NCBI GenBank assembly: GCA_963573315.1
Contig: OY752149.1
Location: 620,001-684,000 of the forward strand
Reading direction: 5' to 3'
Source of the DNA: Entomortierella parvispora
Taxonomy: Eukaryota > Mortierellomycota > Mortierellomycetes > Mortierellales > Mortierellaceae
DNA: 64,000 nt
The notes under the pieces were generated by a model. That model made no database searches. It was not told the origin of the DNA and saw only the letters and a list, made by a program, of their open reading frames with translations. Position numbers and translations under genes: made by a program. Positions 44,615-56,939 of the stretch are shown here, in pieces; the first letter of the stretch is position 1, and the number at the start of each line of letters is the position of its first letter.

Positions 44615-47600
44615 ATGACAAAAAACCGACTGAGCACCATCGATCTCGTCGTCAGAAATCTCTCTTCATTTGCTCCTGGCAGTAAAAGACAGACGCTTGC
44701 AGCCAAATCCGCTGAGGATCACACTCGTTACATCTTGCAAGAAGTGAACCTGCGTGTTCAACCTGGCCAAGGTACTCTTTTGTCACCTCGTCCACTTGCT
44801 CATTGCACTCTGCCTTGCTTGCTCACCCTTTCCTATGTGTATTGTGCAAACCAGTTTGCCTTATTATGGGCGGTTCTGGCTCAGGCAAGACAACCCTTCT
44901 TAATGCAATAGCAGGGCGGTCGCAGAGCTCAATCGTCGGCGAGATCTTGTTCAATGGAGAAAGCCCGAACAAGTACCGAAGGGCCAGCCAGTTAGGTTAC
45001 CTTCGACAGGAAGACCATCTCTTGCCATTCATATCGTAAAGACTCCAACCTAGGTCAATGTGCTGCATGTCATGAAAGGGTTTCAAAAGTTTAACCAACG
45101 ATTCCTGATAGTGTTAGAGAAACGTTGGGCTTTACAGCCGATCTGCGACTTCCATCGATAATGTCTCGTCAAGCAAAAAACGATCTGGTACAATCTCTCA
45201 TCATGGAGCTTGGGCTTACGGAATGTGCAGAGACAAGGATCGGGGATCCGGGCGGAGATGAGGCGGGGCAAGGGGGGGTACGGGGTATCAGTGGAGGCGA
45301 ACGGAGACGGGTATCAGCGGCCATCCAGCTCCTGACAAATCCTAGTCTCTTACTTTGTGACGAGGTGACTTCTGGTATGTTGGACTGAAAGAATGTCAAA
45401 GAAAACTATAGCACTTTTCTAGATTTCCTAGTGGTTGCTAACAAGAAATCTGTGCTGGTAGGATTGGATGCATTTACAGCCTTTGAACTCGTCAAGACTC
45501 TCAGCACCTACGCACAGGCGGCTCAAAAAACAGTGCTACTGTCGATTCACCAACCCCGATCCGAGATCTTCAACCTCCTTTCTGCAACCGAGGGGCAATT
45601 GGTTCTTTTGTCGCGCGGTCGCGTTGTTTATAGTGGTCCCTTGGATCGAGTCCTAGATTGGTTCGAATCTGCTGGAGCTGCACCCTGTCCCATTCATATG
45701 AACCCGTTCGACTACATTGTTGACACATGTGAAGGCCTAACACCTTTGCCACAACGCTATAAGGAGACGGCAGCTGCCACCGAAAGCTCCGTCCCGTGTC
45801 CTACGAACACGATTTTCTCCAAGAGTGAAGGCCAAGCAGAATCAACTTTGCCAGGACTCTGTCCTCAAGTTTTGACACTCTGTCAACGGTCTTGGCTCAA
45901 CACGCGACGCAATCCTAGTTATCTTTGGGGCTCCTTCCTGGTGACCTTTCTTCTGTCCATTGCAGTTGGCGCGGTGTTCCTGCAGCTGGATGAGACACTG
46001 AACAGCATTCGTGCGCGAGCGAGCGTTTGTTACCTCCTCTGTGCCTTTCAACCGTTCCTGGGGATGGTCTTGGCGATTTATAAGGGAGTGGAGGAGATAA
46101 AAGTGTTTGAGCGCGAAAGAGGCGACGGATTGTATGGTCCTTTGGCGCACATTCTAAGCAGCGTGATTTGCCAGCTACCATGGACGATTCTCAGTCCTGC
46201 ACGTGAGTTTTGTTTTCAGCCTTCCTGTCATGCACTCTTGAATGAAAAGACATACTTATACTCGCGTTTTTGCTTTTTTTTTCTCTTCCACCACTCTTTC
46301 GGAATATGACCACACAGTAAACTCATTGGTTGTCTACTATATGGTCGGGCTGCGAGCAAACTTGTGCTGGTTTGTTCTTGTCAGCGTCCTCTTGCAGTGC
46401 ACCATGTAAGCTCGGTCTTCTTGTTTTCAAATGTCCACCCACTTTTGCATCCGTGTCATTATTGACCGAGCCTCTTTCGACTCTTAGTCTCACACTATCG
46501 ATATTTTGCTCGGCTGTGGAGCGTAACTTTGACAGAGCCAGTCTGATTGGAAGTGCATTTTTTCTTCCCTTTGGTAACCTTTTCTTTGTTATCAACTGAA
46601 TGTCACGTCAACTGGAGAGAACGAGGAATAACACAGGGATTCTCTTTTTGTTTCTATTGCAGCCATGTCGGCGGGCTTTATTGTTTCTACTAGTCAACTT
46701 CCCTATTTACTCCAGTGGATCAAGTTCATCTCGGTCCTTCGATTGACATATCAAGTCCTGATCAGCCTCGAGTTTACAGATCGGGTGTTTGCCTGCCCTT
46801 ACGAAGATGAATCGTCTCCAATCCCATTCATCTCAACTTTGGCCTCAAGGTGTGCGCCGTTTGATGGAAATCGATTCCTTCAAGACCAGTTGGAAGGTCA
46901 CGTCGGATACTTTCCTGTGCCTATCGCGTATTTTTGCATCCATTTTACTGCTTTTGCCGTTGCCGCTTGGCTAGTTCTCTCTGTCTGCTCGCCTGATTCA
47001 GAATTTGGATCTTCAATGTCTCCGCTAGAGCTTGTGCAGGAGACTATTTCGAATTTAACGAGTGGCAACGGGAAGACCGCCACAGCGTCACAGGATCCAA
47101 CAACTCAAGGAAAGGAAAAGAAACCGCTTCAAACAGTAATTGATATACGGCAGTCTGTGGATGATGGAGAAGATACGCCAAGGCAGCCAGTGGAGATCAG
47201 GATTGAAAACTTGTCCCTGCTGTCAAAAGTTCAGACTTTTTTCAAGGTTGGACGCTGTCGCGAGGTTTTCTCCGGACGAGTCGCCCAGAGTGAGGTCTTG
47301 GCAAATACCTATTTGAGGAGTATTAGTTTTGTGATTCCACCGGCACAACTCACCGCAATCCTGGGAGCGAGTGGGTCCGGAAAGGTAAATGACTTTCTCG
47401 CACCGACTCTGAAAATACGATCATTTGCTGACTGGGTTCCTCTTTGTTATGCAGACAAGCCTCCTAAACGCTTTGCTTGGAAGGACACCCTCAAATATCG
47501 GCGTTACCGGGAACGTATACTTCAATGGAGCAAGGAATCCGCTTGTTTACAAAATTAACGCCATGAGTGGTTATGTCCGCCAGGATGATAATTGTCTTCT

Positions 47601-49572
47601 GTCCCATCTAACTGTACGGCAGACATTGCGGTACGCCGTCCAGCTATATACAAAAAAGACGCTGTCGGTTAGAGAACAAGAAACAAAGGTGGAGGAAATT
47701 ATTGACCTGGTAGATCTTTGGGATTGTGCCGACGTGCTGATAGGAGATGACGAGACAACAGGATGCTCCGGAGGACAGAGACGGAGGGTGTCCATTGGAA
47801 TACAGTTGGTCAATAGGCCCACTTGTTTATTTTTGGACGAACCAACAACTGGTCTTGACGCGCGCACAGGTATGTACCTTCATTACAGACCGGCTATCCT
47901 CGTTCCCTTTCATCTGTACAACACAACTTGACCTGTGATATTTACCCTCTGGATGTGGATAGCCTTCTCAGTCATGCAGACGCTCAAGAAGATTGCGTCT
48001 TGTGGTCAAACAACCGTCGTTTGTACATTACACCAACCTCGACAGGAGATCTGGGACACACTTGACAATGTGATGCTTTTGATGCCAGGGGGTCGACTCG
48101 TTTACGCGGGCAAGACTTGCGATTCGCTGGAGTATTTTGCACGCGCAGGATACGAATTGCCCAAACACGCCAATCCTTCAGGTATGGCCGGTCAAAATGA
48201 CAAAAATCTCTACTTCAAACCTGTAATTGACCCTCACATATATACGGCTATTATTTGTCTGTTGCCCAGATTTCGTTTTGGATACGATATCAATGAACTA
48301 CAGGTCCATGACCTCTGACACCTCATCGACAGTATCACCCGGCAAGCAGATATCTCTAGCGCTCGAATCAATAGTCTCTTCGCCGTCCATGTCGTCTCAA
48401 CAAATACTATCGAAATTAGTGGATAATAGCAGGATGCTTGACGGCCTAAAAATGTCTGGAGGCTTACCAGCGGTAACGGTACTCTCTCGTCGTTCTCTCA
48501 AGAATGGACTCTGTCAACGCGGACGCCTTTTGGCTCGTTTTTTCTTGCCACTTGCGATTGTTTTCTTGACAGTCATGTTTTTTTGGCGCCTGGACCGATC
48601 TGCAGCAGGAATGGCAAGTCGTTTAGGACTCTTCCATCAGCTCATGGGCACCACACTAGCCGGACTGATTGTTCACATTGCTCTGTTCCCAAGAGAGGTA
48701 AAGGCGGGCGGCGTCTTCTTTTCTCGCTTCTCTGTTGTGTTTATGGGTGCAGTAACTAATATGATCACATTCGCCTACTTTGCCACGAACAGCGAGAAAT
48801 TGCCTTTCGTGAGATCTCGGATGGAGTCTATGGCGCATCATCGTTCCTGTTATCGTACATGGCAATTGAGGTGCCACTGTCTTTCTTGAGTGCATTGGCT
48901 TCAACAGGAGTGGTCTTTGCCGTGGTAGGGTTGCAAACAAACAGCGGCGATATCATGTATGACGACGGTACAATTGCTCCTAGTGCAAAGAGTGTGCTAT
49001 CAATGATCTTTGTCCTATTTGCGTACATCACGACGGGAGAGAGTCTTGGGATCGCGTACTCGGCCTGGCTGGGAGATCATGGGGGACTGGGCGTTGCCTT
49101 GATGAATTCAACCGTAAGGAGGCTCCGTGGTCTTTCGGACGTTCCAAAAAAAGAAAAGTGTATGTATCCCTAACTGTTTAAAAATCCGTCATCTACACCA
49201 TGGACCCTTTTTCTTTTATGGCAGGTTCTGTGGCTATCCTTCATGGCGGGATTCCTAGTCTCAACTCTGCCTCGTGCGCTGAACTACCTGAACTATGGAT
49301 CTATTTTCAAGTACTCGGCAATTGTCCTATCTTTGAACGAGTTTGAGGCCCTCAAGCCTATTGAGGTTGCCTCAGCGGAGGATGCTGCATCCCTGTTCCG
49401 AGACGGGCGGTCTGTGTTGAAGTTTCTGAATTTTGAAGAACAAAAGCTAGGGCGAAATCTTGCAATGATCATGATGTTGATGGTTGCATATCGGCTACTG
49501 GCGTGGCTGTGCCTTGAGGCACGGGTGCGCACCATGTTTTCTAGTAAGGGTGGAAAGAATGAGAAGCAATAA
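44615..49572 (+). CDS. Full-size ABCG transporter (NBD-TMD-NBD-TMD)
   Basis: Twelve exons: 44615-44771, 44855-45035, 45112-45374, 45462-46202, 46318-46405, 46488-46573, 46663-47384, 47455-47869, 47963-48181, 48270-48697, 48793-49113, 49225-49572; 1322 aa. Each half has an ATPase domain followed by a membrane domain, the reverse order typical of the White/PDR family. NBD1: Walker A GGSGSGKTT, signature SGGERRRV, Walker B LLLCDE, H-loop SIHQPR. NBD2: GASGSGKTS, SGGQRRRV, CLFLDE, TLHQPR. Both ATP sites are therefore intact, unlike PDR pumps, whose first Walker A lacks the lysine. Splicing 48697 to 48793 removes an apparent frameshift and restores FPRE-REIAFREISDGVYG. Likely a plasma-membrane lipid or xenobiotic exporter; substrate unknown. 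The stop overlaps AATAAA. Confidence 0.9.
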
Positions 49573-50534
49573 AAGACTGTCTGCGAGTTTTGAGGCGCCA
49601 ATGAATGACGAGCAAGAACCAAGTCAAGAGCAAACAAGTAAAGGCAGCAGGAAAGAGAGCCAGCCCACCAGCCAACCAGCCGGGGCGATGCTTGTGTCTC
49701 CAATTCCTTGGTTCCTTGGTTCTCCGCCAAAAATAACCTCGAAGAGCACAGCCCGCTTCCCCTTGGCCACTTGCACTTGCGGGAAGGGCGCCGCGTGCCG
49801 CCCGACAGGCCAGACGTCGAGTCCATTTCTGTGCGTGTCTCTTTGGCTCTCACCCGCTTTCTCGACTTTTACTCCTTCCTCTTGCTCATCTTTCTCTCGC
49901 TATCTCTTTCTCTTTTCTTCCCTCCCTCACTCTCCCTTTCTCATTCCTTCATTCCCTCATAGCCTCTCCTCGTCTTCTTTCATTTCCCTGCTTGCATTCC
50001 ATTCTGCCACGATCTGTCAAGCACACAAGGTTAGTTCCTGGCCAAGACAGAAAAAAAAAATCATATGTACGACATCATCATCCACCTTGAGAGCAGTTTG
50101 CCCTCCGGCCACAGACTCCCCAAAGCAAACACACAAGGAAAGGCGCACAACAGCAGGCCGACGGACTCTCAACAGGAAAAATAAAAAGCAGGAGCAAAAA
50201 CAACAACAGGACATTCATTCACCTTCTTTCTCTCCTCTCTCCTTGCCATTTCTTCCCTTTCCCCGACTTTTGCTCTGCATCCGTCACGCCAGGTACGCGA
50301 CCCGCAATGCAATGCTTAGATTCCGAATCCGGTCGCATCTTCCTCGTCAGGACAATGCTGCACACAACATGGACTTGGGCGACCAGCAGTTCTTCGTCTT
50401 CCTGCAGACAATATAGATACAGGTCTCGAGCTGAAGAAGGCCGAGAATTCACTTCTAACCTTGATACCATTTTCATCTTTTACCTAGGACAGGATTCTTT
50501 TTTCACCAGCCGCTACTTCACAAACACACACTAC
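49573..50534. other. Intergenic: leader/promoter of CaMK gene
   Basis: C/T-rich block at 49860-49985, then an A-rich stretch and a second C/T block (50220-50280). A possible leader intron donor lies near 50293 (CAG|GTACGC). The frames that run through are low-complexity; no gene is supported. Confidence 0.5.
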
Positions 50535-52133
50535 ATGACAATGATCAGGGATATCATTGATAAGATCAAACACCACGGACATAGTCAGGAGGAACAGGAA
50601 CAAAGAGCCATGGCCGAAAAAGTCGCTGCAGAAAAGGCCGCTGTCGCTGCCGCTACGGCCGCAGCAGAAAAGAAGCACCAAAAGGAGGCCAGTCGTGGAC
50701 CTGAGATGCACCCAGAGTTGTTGGAACTCTACACCATCACAGATCACGTCCTGGGAGTGGGCACGTTCGCAACTGTCAAGGAGATCAAACTGAAGTCGAC
50801 CGGAAAGTCGTATGCGCTCAAGATCATTCTCAAGAAGACGCTTGTCGGTAAGATAAAATCTCATCTTTTTTCGGCTCCGTATCTGATAGCCATCGAAGAA
50901 AAGGGAACAAAAAGTTAGTGCTCTTTAAACTCATGTTTTATACCTTCTTTTTATGACTCGTCTCCCAGGAAAGTCAGCCATGTTGGATACAGAAATTTCG
51001 GTCCTATCCAAGGTCCGCCACCCCAACTGTGTGTCATTGCTGGAACTGTTTGAGACCAAGGATGCGGTCTATCTGGTAACGGATCTCGCCGAGGGAGGGG
51101 AGCTCTTTGACCAACTGCTTAAGAAAGGATCCTACACTGAGGGAGATGCTGCACGATTGGTCCACGAGATTCTCTTGGGTGTCGAGTACTTGCACAAGAT
51201 GGATATTGTTCACCGCGACTTGAAGCCCGAGAACTTGCTTTTCATGGACAAGACCGAGAATGCGCGCCTGATGATCACGGATTTCGGACTGAGCAAGGTT
51301 TTGACCAGTGGAAACGATGTGTTGATGACGGCCTGTGGTACACCCGGCTATGTGGCTCCCGAGGTCTTGGAGCAGATCGGACATGGCAAGCCCGTTGATA
51401 TCTGGAGTATCGGTGTCATTGCATACACATTGCTGTGTGGTTACACCCCATTCTGGGGAGAAGGTAAGACCCATGGATTACGATGTCATAGTTCTTGACG
51501 AGGCGCGACATGAAAGTCTAACCATGCCTATTGCTCCCGTTGTTTTGCATTGTTTCTTTTCAAGATCAACCACAGTTGTTTGAGAGCATCATTTCGGGAG
51601 AGTATGAATACGAAGAAGAATACTGGAAGGATATCTCGCCCCTCGCCAAATCCTTTATCGACTCGCTTCTTGTTCGACCGGCTGAGAGGAGACCCACGGC
51701 AACACAGGCTTTGAACCATCCCTGGTTCCGCACCATGCTCGAGGCCGACATGGTCACACCAACTTCCCCCGTCGAGGACAGTGTCAACTTGTTGCCTGGA
51801 ATGCGCAAGAACTTCAATGCACGCTCTGCTTTCAAGAAGGCGGTCCGTGCTGTTGGACTCTTGCGCAAGATGCAGGCCGCTTCCTCGGGTTCTTCGTCAT
51901 CGTCATTTGGTTCCGGTGAGGATTTGAGGTCGCGGGATGAGGTCGTGGTCGTGGGTGGCAAGAAGGCCGGAGGACGACCCTCGAGTATGGGCCTGAGTTT
52001 CCATGATATCGTGAGCGCAGCGTTGATCAACAAGAAGGGCTTGGACCTTGGCTCCGAGGTTACCGAGACCGATGAAGAGAACCTGGATCAGGTGAACGCC
52101 GTCTTGAAGGACTTGACCATCAAGGATGTATAA
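50535..52133 (+). CDS. Calcium/calmodulin-dependent protein kinase (CaMK1 type)
   Basis: Three exons, 50535-50847, 50969-51463, 51565-52133, encode 458 aa. An Ala/Lys/Glu coiled-coil-like N-terminus (about residues 20-50) precedes the kinase domain. Visible motifs: glycine loop GVGTFATV, Lys in YALKI, HRDLKPEN, DFG, and an activation loop with T-A-C-G-T-P-G-Y-V-A-P-E. The Thr before ACG is the site a CaMK kinase phosphorylates in this family. After the domain, NFNARSAFKKAVRAVGLLRKM (about 360-380) is a basic amphipathic helix matching the autoinhibitory/calmodulin-binding segment of CaMK1. A Ser-rich tail follows. Fungal relatives (Cmk1/Cmk2) relay calcium signals in stress and growth. I chose the ATG at 50535; a second ATG follows two codons later. 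AATAAA lies at 52205. Confidence 0.92.
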
Positions 52134-53187
52134 ATGCAATTGACGTAAACGCCAGATATATCGAGGGGCTTGGTATGAGAAAAGTCCTTGAGGGATACCC
52201 TGATAATAAAGAAAACAAATCATCTCATTCAAAATCAATCGGGGCCATTTTTCAGTCTCCCTGTGTGTCCAATCCATACCTGCTGTGGACGTTCCAGCAT
52301 CTTTCGCCGATGCGAAGGCCAATCACCAGTCAAGTCCCTTGCATCTATCCACAAGATATCCAGCAAGAGTGTGAGAGCCGAACGAATGCTGATCTCGGTG
52401 TATCACCCACATGCCGCGGTTTGGGAATCACAGCCCGTTCGGTTACAATGGTGGCGCAATGGCGCAATAAGGCATACGACGCAAAGGCGGCATTGGAGCA
52501 CCGGGAACGAAGACCAAGGGTCTGCTGCGAATTGTGCGGCGGATAGAACTGAACGAAGATAAGAGCCAACAATGTGGTTTGAGCAGAGGGAGTAAGTAAT
52601 CAAATAATAGCGCGTTCTGTACCTTTGGCCGTTGGAATGTCGAGAAATCTGATCGTTAACTCCAGAGTTAGCTCTGCTTTGCAGAAACATGGGACGGACA
52701 AACATCAAGAGCTCGCTTCGAGATTGTCCTGCTTGACCTTTCTAATCATCTTTTATCATCCGGCATTGTTGCATGCTCACGGCCAAGCTTTCAACGAAAG
52801 GACACAGTCCGCCTGTTGTCGCCCGTTTTGTCCTCGTGTCCTGTCATCTGTGCAAAGCCTACTAGTACTGTAACACCCTTTCTCTGCCGCGCGTCAAAAA
52901 GGATAAAGAGCCTTGGATGCAAATCTTACTTTTGACGGGTCGAACTCATAATAAGCGTGTGTTGTTACTTGGGATCCAGGGCCAGTCCGAGATCTTTGAC
53001 CCTGGAAACATGCCCATTGTATTGTACAGTTTTTAGTGCTGGAATGAGTAAAAGAGGAGTTGGAGCTGTTTGAGTTGTCTTTTACAAAAGCAAAAGGAGT
53101 TTCCATCAAAATACACCTCCGTTTCCTCTTGATTACTCTTTCTTTCATTCTCTTTTCCTTCCTGTTCTCGTTACGTCAGTATCAGCC
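52134..53187. other. Intergenic between kinase and lipase genes
   Basis: Contains the kinase polyadenylation signal (52205-52210) and about 900 nt with short frames on both strands and no recognisable product. A pyrimidine-rich stretch (53110-53175) precedes the lipase ATG. I see nothing else. Confidence 0.6.
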
Positions 53188-54242
53188 ATGCTTTTCAAGC
53201 TCCTTCTTTCCACTCTGACTATGGCTGCTCTAGCAATTGTCGGATCAACCTCGCCCATTGCAAAGCGGTCCATTGGAGGCTATAACGACTTTTCTTGCAA
53301 GCCTACGTCCCAACATCCTCATCCCTTGATTCTGCTTCATGGCCTGCTTGGTAACTCGGGCGAATGGGCCTACATGGGGCTTCGATTCGCTCTAAAGGGT
53401 TACTGCACTTTTAGTCTGGACTATGGCCAACTCCCCAACATTCCCATCCTTGGCGGGTTGAATGATTTAAAAGTCAGTGCACAAGAGCTGTCGGATTTCG
53501 TCGACAAGGTCCTTGCTGCTACAGGGGCTTCCAAGGTTGATATCCTGGGTCATTCAGAAGGTTCAACGCTACCCCGCGTCTACTTTAAATACCTGAATGG
53601 TACTCAAAAGACGGGGTCGTTCGCAGCCATCGGCTCAAACCAATATGGCACAGCACACTTCAGCATTGTGACTTTGCTACAGCTGCTCGGACTATTTGGA
53701 TCCGTGAAAGGTGCAATCGACCCGGTCTGCAAGGCCTGTTTCCAGTTAATCACCAATGCTCCGTTTTTGAACGAACTGAATGAGGGTGGGGACACTTATC
53801 CTGATATCAAGTACCTGATGTTGGTCAGCAAGTAAGATCTTTTGATTGTCTTCAGTTATCTATTGACTGATGGGAAGAGTGGGGGATATCTACGTGACTC
53901 ATGAAAGGAAGACTAACTTGTGCCAACAGGTATGATGAGGTTATTACCCCTTACACCAACGGATTCTTGAGAACTAAAGGTCCCAATGTTCATAATGTAC
54001 GCCTTCAGGACCTCTGCAGCTTGGACATATCTGATCACCTTGCCCAGGCGATTGACCGTAAGTCTTGCAGATTGCAATAGATAGAGATGTCTACGGAAGA
54101 TATTGGGACCAATAATGACCGGTGCTGATAATCCTTCTTTCGTTCGTCGTTTTTTTTACCAGCCATTGCATTCAACGCAATTGATTCGTTCCTGTCAACC
54201 GGAGCAGTCAATAAAAACGGCTGCCTGTCTGCCCTAATGTGA
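53188..54242 (+). CDS. Secreted lipase/esterase (alpha/beta hydrolase)
   Basis: Three exons, 53188-53831, 53930-54057, 54163-54242, encode 283 aa. A signal peptide of about 20 residues is followed by a Lys-Arg site at 26-27, a likely Kex2-type processing point. Oxyanion-hole region LILLHGLLGNSGEW. Nucleophile elbow G-H-S-E-G with Ser123, followed by LPRVYFKYLNG as in class 2 (bacterial-type) lipases. The Asp and His are probably D217 (YDEVITPY) and H251 (DISDHL), giving a full triad. Substrate, likely a triacylglycerol or other ester outside the cell, is inferred. The length is usual for the family. The gene ends 440 nt before the next start. Confidence 0.9.
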
Positions 54243-54682
54243 GCTCCCTGCGGAGGAAGTTGGGGGACGCGTCAGAGACGCGTGACTAAAAGATAATGCA
54301 TCCATCCATCGGAATAAACATGAAGAAAAAACGCAGCGCGGGCAAAACAAGAAAAGGGGACAAAAGGACAAAGGGGGTGGGTCAAGTCCCAGGGTTCTCT
54401 TTTTTTTTTCTCTTTGTGCACGCGCACGATCCTCCGCGTCCAGGGGGCGGGAGGCGTGACTGTCTCGGGCTAGCATCTTCATCACTTTCTTTCTTGCTTT
54501 CTTTCTTGCTCTCTTTTCCACTCTTACAAACTTCTTTTTACCATTGCACTCTTCACTCTCCACTTCACCTCTCTTTCTACAGCTCCTTTACTTGTTAGCA
54601 ATTCGCCCTCCTAGACCTTGTTCTTCTCCCCCCGTCTTCAGATTTCCGTAGCGTCGTTGCACCGTTTCACCAACTATCCATC
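54243..54682. promoter_or_regulatory. Promoter of the SDR-like gene with paired ACGCGT boxes
   Basis: ACGCGT at 54267-54272 and 54278-54283, eleven bases start to start, just after the lipase stop. A long C/T-rich leader (54475-54675) runs to the next ATG. Confidence 0.5.
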
Positions 54683-56743
54683 ATGGGTCAGGTCAATTCC
54701 ACTCAGGCTTCGAGCAGCCAGCCGGTTGCGGATCCTCTCCCGCCCACGCCTCATCCTTCCTCTTCTTCCTCCGCAGCCTCTTTGCCCTCGGTGGAGGACA
54801 TGCGAAATCTGACGAACCGAATCCTGGCCTCGACCAATGACGCGTTAAAGAACCTCCGTGAGAACATGCCCTCGCTCGAGTTACCCACGGTCCTCTCTTC
54901 TTCGTCGTCTTCTTCTGCGTCAGATAATCCTTTGTCACCGGATACCGCGGCGAGGGCTCAGGAAATGGCAGCTGCGAACGCCGCCAACATGACAGATGGC
55001 CTTGGGTTCTCGACCGATCCTTCACCAGCCTTGGCCGCGGCTAGTAGCAGTGGGGATCAGCAACAGTTGTTGGTGTATCGATCGTTTGGTGATCGAAGCC
55101 AGGGTCGTGAGGGCTCCTCGGTGACGAATCTGATCAAGATTCATTATAAACTCTCGGCGGATTGGGTCAAGAACAACGCCATGACAGTGACGTTGGCGGT
55201 GGTAGGCCTGGGTACGGTCTTGATCGTGGGAACGGTCGCGGTGAGGGCCGTGCAGGCTCATCGACAAGAGAAGAGACGATTGAGGGTCTTGAGGGGTCTG
55301 GATGGACGAGTCAAACGAGAGGTGGTGGTGATCACACATCTGGGAACCTTGGAAGGAACATCTTTGGCTCTATCCTTGGAGCAAGACGGGTTCATTGTCT
55401 TTGGTGGCGTGACTGAAGAATCCAAGGTCGCAGAAATCGAGCAATGGGGTCGAGCTGATATCCACGCCGTTGTTGTGGATGCCACCAAGGTAAAGGAATG
55501 ATGCTCCTCCAAGAAGAAATGAGGGCGATTACGTTATACTTACTTTGTGCACCCCTTTCATTTCATGCAAAAAAAAAAAATGATGTTGGCTTGATCTTTT
55601 AGAACAATCCTGTCGAAGACTTGGTCAAAGCGGTGTCTAGTTTCCTGGACCAGAGCAACAGTGGTCTTCTTGGAGGTAGTCCCGTATCGTCGTCGTCCTC
55701 GGTGATCTACGAGGAAGAGCTCTCGTCCTCGACGGCCAACATCCGTCTGGTCAGTCCTGAACACGCCCTCAAGAGCGTGAGCGAGGCAGAGGCCAAGCGT
55801 CGACACCATGGCAAGACCGACTCACCCCTGTACCGCCTTGCAGCCGTCATCGTGAACCCTCACCAGTCTGTCGTGGGATCAGTCGAGAACGTGGATCTGG
55901 AACTCTGGAGACAGTCCATTGATGTCAACGTTACTGGAGCGGTCCTTGCCTCTCAAAAGTTTATGCCTCTCGTAAGTGGTTCTACTATGATTTTGTCCTT
56001 TCATTACATCAGGATTCGCTAAATGTGAACACAAGAAAAAAACAACTCATCCGGGGCATCTTTGTTCAAAACATGTATAGTTGAGACGCACGCTTGCATT
56101 GGCCAAGCCCAGACGTTCGCCCAGACTGGTCATTTTGTCATCGGCCATCACCGGAAGCATTGGATTCCCTTATCAGTCGTCGATCTGTGCCAGCCACCAT
56201 GCAGTGGAGGCCATTGCAGACTCGCTGAGACGTGAAATCAAGCACCAAGGAATCGATGTTATCTGCCTTCGTGTGGGTACTACTGAAAGGTCGTACCGCA
56301 AAGAATGGAATGAAAAGCTTAAAAAGGTACTTGTTCAATCTCCTCGTAGTGAATTCAAAGTCTTTTGTTTCTTCATCCCAGTCAAAAACTTTGTATATTG
56401 ATCAGCCACCCCGTCCTCTCTTTTTTTGTTTTCTCGCGTGTAGCAGAATGCCGGGGCCCTTGGATTGCTCAACAGTGTGGATGCTACTAAGCTATTGAAG
56501 GCGACATTCAAAAAAACATCGACGACGGGTGCGCTCTGTGACGCGACCTACGACGCCATCACGGAAAAGAAGCCGAGGGCGGTTGTCAGGGTCGGTAATG
56601 GCAGTCTCTCGTACGCGTTTGTGGGTTGGGTTGTACCTCGATTCCTGGTAGATTGGTCCATCAAGCGTTCTCCCCCGAAGGTCTATTCCAACTCTGCTCT
56701 CAAGGTCTCCACTGCATCCTCAATCTCTACCCATGAAGAGTAG
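54683..56743 (+). CDS. SDR-fold membrane protein (fungal DUF1776-like)
   Basis: Four exons: 54683-55489, 55603-55971, 56081-56326, 56444-56743; 573 aa. MGQ at the start could be N-myristoylated. A Ser-rich region follows, then one membrane helix at about residues 165-190 (TVTLAVVGLGTVLIVGTV). A Rossmann-like domain begins at VVVITHLGTLEG (about 213). SDR landmarks are present in weakened form: D-V-N-V-T-G-A-V (the N-x-G helix) and LSSAITGS. The YxxxK catalytic pair is replaced: the segment reads I-C-A-S-H where active enzymes have Y-x3-K. This fits the fungal DUF1776 group of SDR-like proteins, probably not active as an oxidoreductase. AATAAA lies at 56804. Function unknown. Confidence 0.82.
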
Positions 56744-56849
56744 AAGGAAAGCCTGACCTCGCCCTCTACGGTCCCAGTGACTTATCAGAAGCATCCTTCT
56801 GTCAATAAACAAACAACAGCGATTTGTCTGAATGACAAGATTCCATGAA

Positions 56850-56855
56850 TTTATT
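56850..56855 (-). terminator. Polyadenylation signal of UNC-50 gene
   Basis: AATAAA on the - strand, about 85 nt past the UNC-50 stop. Confidence 0.45.
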
Positions 56856-56939
56856 TAGTTTTTAGATGCAAGAGTTGGTGGCAAAAAGCCACATTCATCG
56901 CACCCAAGGGATGTCTATGAAAGTAGTCAAAAGATCCTC

